This document shows positions 31,372-40,614 of a stretch of 64,000 nt of DNA, piece by piece. Every line of letters starts with the position of its first letter. The stretch's first letter is position 1. The DNA is from a virus: positions 179,404-243,403 of IMG/VR virus record IMGVR_UViG_3300010399_000031; one strand, given 5' to 3'. The notes under the pieces are model-generated. The model worked only from the letters and a program-made list of their open reading frames with translations, was not told where the DNA came from and did not search any database. Made by a program: the position numbers and the translations under genes.

Positions 31372-31968
31372 GTGAACGAAGCCAAAAGAGTCATCCTGAT
31401 CCCGCATTGGGTTCATGAGACACTGACCCGCCATCAACTGCCAATCAGTGAAGCTTTGAATTTCAACACGTTGCATCGCCTCGTGTCGGCGAACGATTTG
31501 GCAGGTTTCATTTTGCTTAATCGCTACGCACACCATACTGGTATCGAAGAGCGCAAACCGGGTGCTCAGAGTGCTGACATCATGGGTGGCGTTTTTATAA
31601 ATTGCGCCAACCTCGAACGAGACCACGAGCAATACCTCTTTGATGTTGTATATCCTTTGACGAATATGCAACAATTCCAGGAAGAGTTGGTCGATCGGCT
31701 TTTCTCCCCCGATGCTCGCAGTAGTAATGGCGGTGGCGGTATCTACGAAAAACCCTTCAATATCTATGACCTATCCCCTGAATACCAGGGCGTTGTCATT
31801 TATCCCGGATTTTTTACCGGGGAAGCAGGATCCGAACACCATGAGTTTAATCTGGTGGAGGAAGTTGTAAAAGCATTGTATGTGTACGCTCCTTTACACG
31901 AGGTTGCAAGCACGGCTGTGTTTCTTCGATATCTCGGCCTGTTGTCCAAGAAACGGATTATGGTCTGA
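31372..31968 (+). CDS. Hypothetical protein upstream of the capsid gene
   Basis: 198 aa from GTG 31372, with AGGAG eight bases upstream. Not recognised. The N-terminal half is helical, and the second half has strands with YQGVVIYPGFF and a helical end (PLHEVASTAVFLRYLGLL). It lies 47 bp before the major capsid gene on the same strand; a role in head assembly is possible from position only. Confidence 0.65.
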   Translation: MNEAKRVILIPHWVHETLTRHQLPISEALNFNTLHRLVSANDLAGFILLNRYAHHTGIEERKPGAQSADIMGGVFINCANLERDHEQYLFDVVYPLTNMQQFQEELVDRLFSPDARSSNGGGGIYEKPFNIYDLSPEYQGVVIYPGFFTGEAGSEHHEFNLVEEVVKALYVYAPLHEVASTAVFLRYLGLLSKKRIMV

Positions 31969-32015
31969 GGTTCACACCCCAGAAGCATTTTCTAAAACGC
32001 ACCAATGAGGTAATA

Positions 32016-34274
32016 ATGTCTGCTCTGACCCTTTTCCGGCATAAGGCCCCGAAAGCAACGCCGTCCGCAACCGCATTGGACGATTTCGCCCAGCAACTGC
32101 GTCAACACATCGACGGCGCTGGTGCAACGTTCAAAGATCCCTCGCTTGGCGCGGCTGCTGTTGCGATGGAGAACTTCAACGAAGACGTCGCGGGTCGCAT
32201 GACCGACACGCTGCAAGAGTTGAATGTCGCGCTCGAATCGGTGCTGCAAAACATCGGCATGCCGCTCGCTTCGGCAAACGACAAAGAAGATCCGTATCAC
32301 AAGTTTGGCGTTACCAAGACGCAGATGGAGTCCGCTATCGCTGCCGGCATCATGGCCTCGAACGTGGAAGCCGCGCTCGGCGCAACATATGCGGCCGAAT
32401 CGATGCGTGTTCAGCCGGACACGGCGTTCCGCACGACGAAGGTGATGGATGTGTTCGCGCCGGACCAAGTCTCGCCGGACAAGCGTCTTGCGCTCGAAGC
32501 GTACGACGAGAAGGACAACAAGAACGCGATGGTGTATTCGGTCGCGTACAACATGCAAGCGGCCAAGCAAGACGCGTTTGCTGAAATGTTCTTCCCGACG
32601 GTCGTCGTCACGCCCGATCAGGTTGGCTTCACGATGTCGATCCGCCTGATCAACGTGTACAACGAAGTGCGCCGCGACATCTCGGGCAAGCCCAGTCAGA
32701 ATTTCAACAAGCGCAACATCGTCCAGGCCGTGATCGACCCGACGATTCTGCGCAACGACACGACCCGTATGTACCCGGTCGTGCGTCCGGAAAGCACCGC
32801 CATGTTCGTTTCGTCGGGCGACGTCGCTCCGCGCAACATCACGCTGGATGACGGACAGGTCATCACGACTGCGCCGTTGGCGATGCAAACGGAACTCTCG
32901 CTGATCGCGATTTCGCAGACCGATGCCCTGCTTCAGACCGGCATCATGGATTCGACCGATGCGATCGATACGGCAATCGGCCTGGACAACCTGTACTTGA
33001 AACTCTCGGGTACGGTCAGCGGTACACCCACGACCGAAGTCGTGAAGTTCTCCACGCGGCGTCTGCCCCTTGCGACGTTCAACTACGCTCCGCAAGGCAA
33101 CTACCGCACGATGCTGCTGAACTTCAGCACGACGAGCCTGCTCGTAAACGGCACGACGACGAAGGTCGACGGCTCGACTTCGCAGCTGCTCACGTTGCTC
33201 CAATCGGGCAACTACAACGTGCGACTGGGTGTGTACGTCTCGGGTCAGGTGAACTGCGAACTGGGTGACACCAACATCATGGCGTCGAAGGTTTCGGTGC
33301 AATCGGTGCGCAATGCCGCCGGAGAAGCGCTCGATCTGACGACGGGCGACGGTGCAACGATCGTTGCTCTGTTTGCCAACGCCACGATGATCGGTTACGA
33401 TCTCGAAGCGCGCCGTACGAACAGCAACCGCCGTGAACGCGGTCAGTTGCTCGACACGACGTTCTACAACCAAGTGTACGCAGTGCCGCTGCGGGCTCCG
33501 ATCACGATTCCGCGTCCGCTCACGATCGGCGATGCCAACGATTCGAGCGATCTTGCCGCTCTGATCACGGCAACGCACGTGCGTACGACGAACGCGGCGA
33601 TCGACGAGCTGCTTAATGCAGCGAACGTACTTGAAGCATACGTCTCGAATCTCGACCCGCTCGGTACGATTCCGGACGTGCTCGGTGTGACGCGTTTCCT
33701 CGTGACGCCGTTCTTCGAGCGCAAGACGATCGACGTGGCTGCGGTCATCAACAACCTGACGTCGCAAAATCGTCCGGCGGATCTGTCGGCTGTGATCGTG
33801 AACTACCTGCGCGACACGGTCTACCGCATGTACACGGCGTCGGGCTACAAGGCTGCGGCTGACGCGCTCGCTGGCGGTATCGGTCCGGTTCCGACGGTCA
33901 TCATCGGTACGGATCCGACGATCGCACGCTACATCAATGTGGAAGGCGATCTGCGCACGCTCGGCGGCTCGTTCAACGTGCGTGTTGAGTCGACGCTGAA
34001 CACGAACATGGCTGGTAAGATCGTCGTGTCGTTCGGCGAATTCGGTACGGGCAAGGAAGGTGTGCCCAACCCGATGCACTTCGGTAATATGGCGTGGAAG
34101 CCGGAACTCACGCTCGTGCTGCCGCTGCACCGCAACGGCGCAAACAGCAAGGAACTCACGGTTCAGCCGTCGTTCCTGCACGTCGTGAACCTGCCGGTGA
34201 TGGCCATGTTCGACGTCGTGAACTTGTCGGCCGCTGCGACCGACAAGATCGCTATCGACTTCCACAACGTCTGA
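32016..34274 (+). CDS. Major capsid protein (phiKZ type)
   Basis: 752 aa, the usual length of phiKZ-type major capsid proteins (HK97 fold with a long N-terminal region). Candidate prohead-protease sites of the small-x-Glu type occur in the N-terminal 170 residues (AVAME|NFN near residue 50, ALE|SV near 75, ALE|AYD near 165), consistent with removal of a propeptide. Middle and C-terminal parts are beta-rich with repeated short Thr/Asn/Val strands. Codon use is markedly GC-rich and uniform, as expected for the most abundant protein. It is followed by a three-way-junction RNA element and a strong terminator. Confidence 0.85.
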   Translation: MSALTLFRHKAPKATPSATALDDFAQQLRQHIDGAGATFKDPSLGAAAVAMENFNEDVAGRMTDTLQELNVALESVLQNIGMPLASANDKEDPYHKFGVTKTQMESAIAAGIMASNVEAALGATYAAESMRVQPDTAFRTTKVMDVFAPDQVSPDKRLALEAYDEKDNKNAMVYSVAYNMQAAKQDAFAEMFFPTVVVTPDQVGFTMSIRLINVYNEVRRDISGKPSQNFNKRNIVQAVIDPTILRNDTTRMYPVVRPESTAMFVSSGDVAPRNITLDDGQVITTAPLAMQTELSLIAISQTDALLQTGIMDSTDAIDTAIGLDNLYLKLSGTVSGTPTTEVVKFSTRRLPLATFNYAPQGNYRTMLLNFSTTSLLVNGTTTKVDGSTSQLLTLLQSGNYNVRLGVYVSGQVNCELGDTNIMASKVSVQSVRNAAGEALDLTTGDGATIVALFANATMIGYDLEARRTNSNRRERGQLLDTTFYNQVYAVPLRAPITIPRPLTIGDANDSSDLAALITATHVRTTNAAIDELLNAANVLEAYVSNLDPLGTIPDVLGVTRFLVTPFFERKTIDVAAVINNLTSQNRPADLSAVIVNYLRDTVYRMYTASGYKAAADALAGGIGPVPTVIIGTDPTIARYINVEGDLRTLGGSFNVRVESTLNTNMAGKIVVSFGEFGTGKEGVPNPMHFGNMAWKPELTLVLPLHRNGANSKELTVQPSFLHVVNLPVMAMFDVVNLSAAATDKIAIDFHNV

Positions 34275-34285
34275 ACGCAGGGCAT

Positions 34286-34388
34286 GGTGAACGTGCATGA
34301 CCTCAATGGCTTCACGCCATACTCGGGGTGACGCTTGGAGTTGAGGTCGTCAGAAGTAAGTAGAGTTTAAGCTTCTGACGCGTTCACC
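34286..34388 (+). ncRNA. Three-way-junction RNA element after the capsid gene
   Basis: Three perfect 8-bp helices share one junction: P1 GGTGAACG 34286-34293 with CGTTCACC 34381-34388; P2 GACCTCAA 34299-34306 with TTGAGGTC 34341-34348; P3 GTCAGAAG 34349-34356 with CTTCTGAC 34372-34379. P2 and P3 abut. A small ATGGC/GCCAT hairpin sits inside P2. It begins 12 bp after the capsid stop codon, so it is part of the capsid mRNA 3' UTR. It could stabilise that mRNA, be a processing site or act as a separate RNA. Confidence 0.65.
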
Positions 34389-34463
34389 CGAGCCATGCAG
34401 TGCCGAGCCTAGCGTTTAAGACAGCGTGTTGCGCTGTACGTGAAGTGATCCTCAGCTGTACCT

Positions 34464-34501
34464 GCCCTGCCCCCGGTCACAAGCTGGGGCAGGGCTTTAT
34501 G
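34464..34501 (+). terminator. Strong terminator with TATG
   Basis: GCCCTGCCCC 34464-34473 pairs with GGGGCAGGGC 34486-34495 (10 bp), then TTTATG (TATG 34498-34501). It ends the capsid transcript. The rest of 34389-34598 has a small hairpin AAGACGA/TCGTCTT (34543-34568) and no gene. Confidence 0.85.
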
Positions 34502-34598
34502 CCCTTAGTCGACTGAAAATATTTGAAAATATATATCATCTTTAAGACGAAAGTAACCGATCGTCTTCAGTTAAGGTCGCAATGTAAGAGAGTGGTCT

Positions 34599-35753
34599 AT
34601 GACTTCTTCCGCTCAAATTGAGGTACCATCGGTCTTTGGTGAACCCGTCATCACTGGCGATGGTGTATTTAAAACAAGTAAGCAAAAGAAGTATGTCGAG
34701 GTGAGGACAGCGGCGCTGAACTTCACCTCTCAGGATCTGTCCATAGCCTATCGGAACGGGCTAAAGTTTAACCTACCTAGGCAATGGGATCCAGATCACC
34801 AAGGGCAGCTCATCATCCGAACCGACATTTTGCTAAGTCAATTAGTAGAAATTAACGTCGACCATCTATTAAGTGTGGTGGAAGAGCATTGTACACCGGA
34901 AATGAGACTGGTGCGAACAGCCATCGGTCCTCAGGGTGAAACGAACGTTTATAGGAGACCATTCGAGGCACAGACCATCACGATTGACTACTCGATCTCG
35001 ATTCCGGAGTTACGGAATTATGGGGGGAGTGTGTATTTTCACGATGTGGATTTAATGGTAAGTCAATTACCAATTCATCGTGCGCCTGAACATCCGTTCT
35101 CGGAGCAAGGCATGTTGAAAGCGCAATGCGTGGACCTACACCGACAAACCGGAGGTCGCTTTGGTTTCTCCATTGAAATCGTCGATAACCAAGGTGCGAT
35201 TGGTGATCGATACATCAATCTTGGTGGTCATATTTCACGCATTAGTGCAATAACCAACTATCGAAAGATGGATGGGGTGTACGTTAGTTGGAATCACTCG
35301 GTCTGCGGGAAGCTTGACTTACCCGACACGCAGGTACGATGTTATCCATTCGAGGAAGCTGATTTGGAGTTTAAGTTGTTCCGGACGTACCACGAAGCCG
35401 AGCGCTTTGGTAACGGGGATGACGTCAGGAAGAAGGAAATCGCAGACATCGAGCATGATACCGCTGTGCTCAAGGCGAAGATGCAGGCTGAGAAAGTCGA
35501 GGTCGATCGAAAGAATCTAGAACTCGACTCCGCTTTGAAGTCGCTTACACATCAGTACGAGATGCTTAAGACTGAGCGCGATGAGTTGATGGGTCGCCAA
35601 TCCCACACTTTGGAGATCGAAAAGCAAAAACTAAGAGATTATTACGAGTCTAGATCATACGAGCGCAAAGATCGCAATGAGGTGGTCAAGTTTTTACCCA
35701 GTGTGATCATGGGTATAGGTGCTCTAGTACTCGCAGTTCGTGCGTTCTTTTGA
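34599..35753 (+). CDS. Coiled-coil protein with C-terminal membrane anchor
   Basis: 384 aa. Residues 1-260 form a mixed beta-rich domain (FEAQTITIDYSISIPELRNYG). About 270-355 is a coiled coil (KKEIADIEHDTAVLKAKMQAEKV and onward). The last 18 residues are one hydrophobic segment SVIMGIGALVLAVRAFF. It could be a virion or envelope-associated protein. No family recognised. Confidence 0.65.
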   Translation: MTSSAQIEVPSVFGEPVITGDGVFKTSKQKKYVEVRTAALNFTSQDLSIAYRNGLKFNLPRQWDPDHQGQLIIRTDILLSQLVEINVDHLLSVVEEHCTPEMRLVRTAIGPQGETNVYRRPFEAQTITIDYSISIPELRNYGGSVYFHDVDLMVSQLPIHRAPEHPFSEQGMLKAQCVDLHRQTGGRFGFSIEIVDNQGAIGDRYINLGGHISRISAITNYRKMDGVYVSWNHSVCGKLDLPDTQVRCYPFEEADLEFKLFRTYHEAERFGNGDDVRKKEIADIEHDTAVLKAKMQAEKVEVDRKNLELDSALKSLTHQYEMLKTERDELMGRQSHTLEIEKQKLRDYYESRSYERKDRNEVVKFLPSVIMGIGALVLAVRAFF

Positions 35754-35831
35754 TAACTGGACGGAATCAACCTAAGAAGGGTTTCGTTCAAATCACCCGA
35801 TGGAGAGTTTAAAATCGACTCCTCTCTTAGC

Positions 35832-37433
35832 ATGTTAGTTGATGCTGACACGCCACCACTGAATGACTTGGTGGCCAATGGCATTGCTGTGCGCGATATG
35901 AAACACGCCGAGAAGTATATCGACGATGTTTGGCGATCAGTTGAAAAGGAATTTCCCCCGGAGTTTAAGTATCTGGGGTGTGAGCGTTGTCCTTTTCCGG
36001 AAGAGTATCGGGAAACCATCCGCAAACGTACAGTGCGTCCTTCGTACGACATTGCAGAGTCAAACTTTTACATGGTGAAGTATTATTTTAGCTTTAAGGG
36101 AGAGAAGCTAAAACCGAAGTACATTTATCTACCGTACGTCACTGAGAACTGCACCATCCACATCAGCAACGGTCGATATCTGGTCTCGCCTGTGTTAGCG
36201 GATCGCGTGATTTCTATCGGATTGAACTACGTGTTCATTCGACTGTTGCGTGATCGGATGACGTTTGAGAAGTTGAACCATCACTTTAAAGTGGATGATG
36301 TTCGGGAAACAGTGTCAGTGGTGTGGTCCAATGTGTATCACAAAACGGAACAGATGAAAAAACTCAAGAATCCCTTGAGTAAAATGAAGTGTACTCTCGC
36401 GCACTATCTCTTTTGCAAGTATGGCTATACGGAGGCAATGCAACGTTTTGCCCACACCACTCCGGTTGTGGGAGACCACACCACGATCGACGTGCATCAA
36501 TATCCACCTGATCAGTGGGTAATCTGCAAGAGCAATCAAACTAAACCCAAAGGTGTCGGGTTCGGTCCATGGTTACCCTCGAATTTGCGCATCGCCATTC
36601 GCCGGGAAGACTTTGAACGTACGCGAATGGCGAAGAATCTCACAGCGGGTCTGTTTTATGTGGTCGATCACTTTCCAGAGTTTTTTGAAAACCCGGCTAA
36701 TGCGAATGATTCGCGCTGGATGATGATTTTGATGGGGCAGATCATCTGGGCCCCGTCAGTGCCTTATGGTCGCTTGCAAAACGATACAGCTGCCCATATC
36801 GCTTCCTTGGACGATTATATCGACAGTATCATGATCGATAAGTTCAAGCAGATCGAGAAACCCATCACCGATCTGTATCAGCTCTTTGCGCTACTGGTCG
36901 ATAACTTTGATCAATGGTTACTCGATGGTGCTGATAAAGTGAATAGCATGTACGATAAGGAGCTAAACGTCATCGGTTTCTTGCTGGAGACGCTCACCTT
37001 TTTGATTGTACGGCTGAACTTTCGACTCAAAGCGGCGGCTAAAAAGGAGTTGAAGTTACGTGATGTAGAAAACGCCTTGCAACAAGTCAAGCAAGGTGCG
37101 CTCTTTAGTCTTGTGAAAACATCGGGGTGTCTGTCTACTACTAGTAGCCCAGGGGATAATAAAGCGTTCAAACTCACGACTATTTTGATTCCGCAAACCG
37201 CCAGTCAAAAGGGAGTGGGTAAGAGTGATCGAGGCTCCACCACCGATGCAACCAAACGACTACACGTGTCGGTGGCAGAAATTGGAGGTTACTCCAATGT
37301 ACCTAAGTCCGAACCAAGTGGGCGTGCACGCCTTAATCCGCACGTTCTACTGGATGAGTGCGGTATGGTGCAACGTCATGAAGATTTACGTGAGTTGTTA
37401 GACCAAGTCGAGTCGCAGATCAAACGCTTATAA
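35832..37433 (+). CDS. Conserved-looking hypothetical protein, possible RNA polymerase-associated subunit
   Basis: 533 aa. It has a CERC motif near residue 50, then KPKYIYLPYVTENCTIHISNGRYLVSPVL and LNYVFIRLLRDRMTFEKLNHHF, and a helical C-terminal half. The length is close to that of the phiKZ non-virion RNA polymerase fifth subunit (gp68), and its early strand-rich part is compatible, but I see no decisive motif. The safe reading is a phage protein of unknown function in the capsid-to-portal interval. Confidence 0.6.
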   Translation: MLVDADTPPLNDLVANGIAVRDMKHAEKYIDDVWRSVEKEFPPEFKYLGCERCPFPEEYRETIRKRTVRPSYDIAESNFYMVKYYFSFKGEKLKPKYIYLPYVTENCTIHISNGRYLVSPVLADRVISIGLNYVFIRLLRDRMTFEKLNHHFKVDDVRETVSVVWSNVYHKTEQMKKLKNPLSKMKCTLAHYLFCKYGYTEAMQRFAHTTPVVGDHTTIDVHQYPPDQWVICKSNQTKPKGVGFGPWLPSNLRIAIRREDFERTRMAKNLTAGLFYVVDHFPEFFENPANANDSRWMMILMGQIIWAPSVPYGRLQNDTAAHIASLDDYIDSIMIDKFKQIEKPITDLYQLFALLVDNFDQWLLDGADKVNSMYDKELNVIGFLLETLTFLIVRLNFRLKAAAKKELKLRDVENALQQVKQGALFSLVKTSGCLSTTSSPGDNKAFKLTTILIPQTASQKGVGKSDRGSTTDATKRLHVSVAEIGGYSNVPKSEPSGRARLNPHVLLDECGMVQRHEDLRELLDQVESQIKRL

Positions 37434-37477
37434 GTTTTGAGCAAGTAAGAAATAAGTTTAGATAAGGAAACCGAAAG

Positions 37478-39571
37478 ATGTACTCTCAACCTTCTCTTCC
37501 CTTCGATCCAACGCGGCCAACCCAACCGCCTATGCAGATCGATATCAACAATCCCCCCTTCGTTCCGGATTATCGATGCGAAGACGGTCTGATGCCGTTT
37601 CGACCGTATATCGCGGGATTATTGATTCTGGAGATTCAAAACGGATTGGCCCGCCAAAATCCGTTAAGAATCTTTGCCTACAACCTCTTCTCAGCTAATG
37701 GTTGGAGAAACGACGATTTTGCAGGAATCTTCGGTAAGGTATGCGACTACATTGTGTTGTCGCTTGTCAATCGAGAATTTCGTGCTCCGGATGAAGCTGC
37801 GATTCAACTTATCCCGCGCTTCGTGAAGATGGTCGTGGCTGAAAACACGAACCACTTTCAGGAGTTAATTCGATATATTGATCAGGAGCAATGGGCTGCC
37901 GTTCAGCAGCAATGTGCCCTTTGGGCGCGAGTCAAAGGTACCATCGACTTGTTTCGGTCTCGTAATCCGATTTGGGGGTATGGTCAACAACCGCAAATGC
38001 AACGACCGTACATGCACCCGCAGCAACCTCCGATGGGGGATCCGCGCGCAGCGTATCGTTCAATGGCCGCACATCAACTGGGAGTAGCTGCGGGGGGAAT
38101 GGGTACGCCATCCATACAACCTTCGTACGGTGGTTCCAACATTGATCCGCGTTTGTTGGGCGCCAGTGTCTCTGAGCCGATTGTCTCGGCTAAACGTGAT
38201 AACCCGTATGCCCGAATGCTGGCTGAGGAGCAACAAGCCGAAGCTAACCAAGTCAAGCAAGCGGCGGAAGCACTACGCCCGCCTTTTACCGCTCGCACTC
38301 AAAAGGAAGAATTTGCCATGCAACAAGAAAACGTCTCTGCTCAAGTGAATGAATTGGAGGACGGCAGCATTCTCATTCCCGAGGTCACCAGCACCTATTT
38401 CTGGAAACCGACGGAAGAACAACCGGCCAGACCCGCTTATCACCCCTCGACCCAAGAGCGCTTCCATCGCGTTATGCCAGATGGAACGGTCTTTATCGAG
38501 GTTCACGACAAACTGAGCCAATCGAACATGGACTTCGAAGAACACAACCTGCCGCACAGCATCTTCGGCAAAGCGCGCGAAGGTGTGTCTTACGACATCG
38601 CGCGTGCAAATCAGGCGTTTGGTCGTGGCGCGCAAGAGTTCGCTCACCGAATGGATTGGACGATCAAAGCCCGGCAGCTGGGTGACACCGATGAAGGTCG
38701 ACAAGCGCAGGAAAAAGCCAATGAAGAACCGGTATCAGTTGTCACAGACGAAGATGGCTGGCTCTGTGAAGTTTCGGAAGTGAGCTTGATGGTTACGGTC
38801 GGTGTCTCACGAGCCGAGTATGCAGCCAAAACACAGAAGTCGCCTGACGTTTTCCGTCGTTACGCGTTCATCTCCGAACCGGTGATCTGCGAGACCGACC
38901 AATCGGATTTCATCCGTCGACTGGCCGACTCCCGTACGTGGTTGGAATTGGCCGGCAAGATCGAAGCTGGTCTGAAGGAAAACGACATCGGGTTTGTCGA
39001 AGCGGTCACGCGCCGCGCGATCGTCACGCTGAACCGGGTGCTCGCTTTGCACATGTCGGTGCCACCGGATATGATTTGTCTGGGTACGGACTTCGATGTT
39101 GCCACGATTCAAGAACTGGAATCGGCGCTAGAGAGTATGTTCTCCAGCGTCTTTGTGAGTGCGTATAAGAAGCATCAGCGCAACCACATTCTTTCCATGT
39201 TCCAGTCGATTGGCGACGCGGAGGTCGAAAAGACGCTGCGCGATTCGTTCATCGATCCGAGTAAATTCCCGGAAGGTAAAACACCTTGGTTAGGTTTGCT
39301 CACGAGCTGTGTATCGTTTACCACGTTGGACATGTACGCACGCGACCTGGATCTCGAACTCGATCCGGATACCGGATCGATGCTGACGAAGGAAAATAGT
39401 GGTGATCTGCATACGGTGATGGCTGATCTTTATAGCCGTTTGCCTAAGGATCGCACTTTCGCCAAGCATCTGTTCCAGACCAACGATGGTGTATTGCTCG
39501 AAGTGGTCGAAGGCGATCTCGTGCCGGACGCTTACATGCTTGCCCGTGTACCGCAGGTGTGGTTCGGTTAA
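37478..39571 (+). CDS. Large hypothetical, probably structural protein
   Basis: 697 aa. After a Pro-rich start and a helical domain (about 35-150) there is a long linker (about 165-260) rich in Gln, Pro, Met and Gly (YGQQPQMQRPYMHPQQPPMGD), then a mixed C-terminal domain of about 400 residues (VMPDGTVFIEVHDKL, VTRRAIVTLNRVLALHMSVPPDM). There is no known enzyme motif. The size and the neighbours (capsid, portal) suggest a virion or assembly protein. Codon use in the C-terminal part is GC-rich. Confidence 0.6.
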   Translation: MYSQPSLPFDPTRPTQPPMQIDINNPPFVPDYRCEDGLMPFRPYIAGLLILEIQNGLARQNPLRIFAYNLFSANGWRNDDFAGIFGKVCDYIVLSLVNREFRAPDEAAIQLIPRFVKMVVAENTNHFQELIRYIDQEQWAAVQQQCALWARVKGTIDLFRSRNPIWGYGQQPQMQRPYMHPQQPPMGDPRAAYRSMAAHQLGVAAGGMGTPSIQPSYGGSNIDPRLLGASVSEPIVSAKRDNPYARMLAEEQQAEANQVKQAAEALRPPFTARTQKEEFAMQQENVSAQVNELEDGSILIPEVTSTYFWKPTEEQPARPAYHPSTQERFHRVMPDGTVFIEVHDKLSQSNMDFEEHNLPHSIFGKAREGVSYDIARANQAFGRGAQEFAHRMDWTIKARQLGDTDEGRQAQEKANEEPVSVVTDEDGWLCEVSEVSLMVTVGVSRAEYAAKTQKSPDVFRRYAFISEPVICETDQSDFIRRLADSRTWLELAGKIEAGLKENDIGFVEAVTRRAIVTLNRVLALHMSVPPDMICLGTDFDVATIQELESALESMFSSVFVSAYKKHQRNHILSMFQSIGDAEVEKTLRDSFIDPSKFPEGKTPWLGLLTSCVSFTTLDMYARDLDLELDPDTGSMLTKENSGDLHTVMADLYSRLPKDRTFAKHLFQTNDGVLLEVVEGDLVPDAYMLARVPQVWFG

Positions 39572-39618
39572 GTTCTTGCATGCCGAGCCCTAGGAATGAT
39601 CACAGGGCTTGACTTTTT

Positions 39619-39647
39619 AGAGAGGACTTCGGTCCTCTCTTTTTTTG
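39619..39647 (+). terminator. Rho-independent terminator
   Basis: AGAGAGGAC, TTCG loop, GTCCTCTCT, then a T-run. A weaker hairpin AGCCCT/AGGGCT lies just upstream (39586-39609). Confidence 0.9.
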
Positions 39648-39718
39648 TCATTTATTTCACCTATATTTTTTTTGTCCTGATCACGTTGATATGACCCAAC
39701 TTAAGGCACTAAAAAGTC

Positions 39719-40054
39719 ATGAATACGAGCACGACATTAGACTCCTTGACCGCAGCGATTCGAATCACTGTTGAACCCATTGTCGGGACAACTACGCTGA
39801 AGGTAACTTCTGGTAATCTTTACCGTGCCTATGCCTTAATAGGGGTGGGTGCGCCAACAGCGCGCATGCCCTATGGTCGTTATCAAGTCCATGTCATGGC
39901 GCAACGTGATAGCAGCAAAGCGGTCGTAATCTTTAACGATTACGGGGTCAGTCAAAGCGGAGCAAACAGCACGCGCAGCAACGTCGACTTGGCTAGTCTG
40001 TCTGAAGTCGCTGATCAACTCGGACAGTTTCTCTTATCCGGAAAAAGAGGCTAG
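39719..40054 (+). CDS. Small hypothetical protein
   Basis: 111 aa, ATG 39719. It is Thr/Val-rich and beta-like (VEPIVGTTTLKVTSGNLYRAYALIG, YQVHVMAQRDSSKAVVIFND) with a short helical end. Not recognised. The next gene follows after 3 bp. Confidence 0.65.
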   Translation: MNTSTTLDSLTAAIRITVEPIVGTTTLKVTSGNLYRAYALIGVGAPTARMPYGRYQVHVMAQRDSSKAVVIFNDYGVSQSGANSTRSNVDLASLSEVADQLGQFLLSGKRG

Positions 40055-40057
40055 GCA

Positions 40058-40540
40058 ATGTTCATGGTGGAACAGAAGGTGGACCAACACCCCGCAGTCA
40101 AAGCCGTTTGTCAATTCAACAATGAACAAGAACGCATGGGGTTAGGGGTATTTCACATGCTTCGCGCGCTTTACAAAAAGGAGTTAAAGAAAGAAGAGTG
40201 TTTTTGGGCCGCATCACTAGAACCAGTTGTCTCACCGAACACAGGGGTTTGGCGTTACACCCAGATTTATATCACGCATGAAGATCCTCATTTAACCAAT
40301 GTGTTTGATCTTCACCCCAAACGCGCGGTAATCATCGCAGAAAATGATGCCTACGAGGAGTTAACGCTCATCTATCTGCTTAACGATGTGGCGCATGTTG
40401 CACCGCCCAATGATCGAATTCATTATTTCGATTTCGATCAAGCGGTCACCCGCGCAGCTTTCTTTTTGCTACGCGGGCGTCCGATGAATCAAGCAGATGC
40501 ATTGTACCAAGCGATGAGTGTTGATGGTCACTTGCAATGA
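40058..40540 (+). CDS. Small hypothetical protein, paralogue-like
   Basis: 160 aa. The order helix, strands (WRYTQIYITHEDP, AVIIAENDAYEELTLIYLL) and a final aromatic helix (FDQAVTRAAFFLLRGR) is like that of the small accessory proteins in 3403-8612. Not recognised. It is convergent with the portal-like gene. Confidence 0.65.
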   Translation: MFMVEQKVDQHPAVKAVCQFNNEQERMGLGVFHMLRALYKKELKKEECFWAASLEPVVSPNTGVWRYTQIYITHEDPHLTNVFDLHPKRAVIIAENDAYEELTLIYLLNDVAHVAPPNDRIHYFDFDQAVTRAAFFLLRGRPMNQADALYQAMSVDGHLQ

Positions 40541-40555
40541 AGTAAACAGCATAAA

Positions 40556-40584
40556 GGGAGAGCCAAACGGCTCTCCCTAATATG
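40556..40584. terminator. Bidirectional terminator flanked by TATG on both sides
   Basis: GGGAGAGCC, AAAC loop, GGCTCTCCC (40556-40577). On the plus strand TATG follows at 40581-40584 with a T-run; on the minus strand TATG follows as well (complement of 40550-40553). It lies between convergent genes. Confidence 0.85.
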
Positions 40585-40614
40585 TTCTTCTTTTTTTGTG
40601 GTCAATTAGGTGTT

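Noticed and set aside
31992-34298. 768-aa reading frame on the minus strand opposite the capsid gene
   Set aside because: It is rich in Arg/His/Val in the pattern of an antisense shadow of a GC-rich gene and has no ribosome-binding site; the plus-strand capsid gene explains the region.
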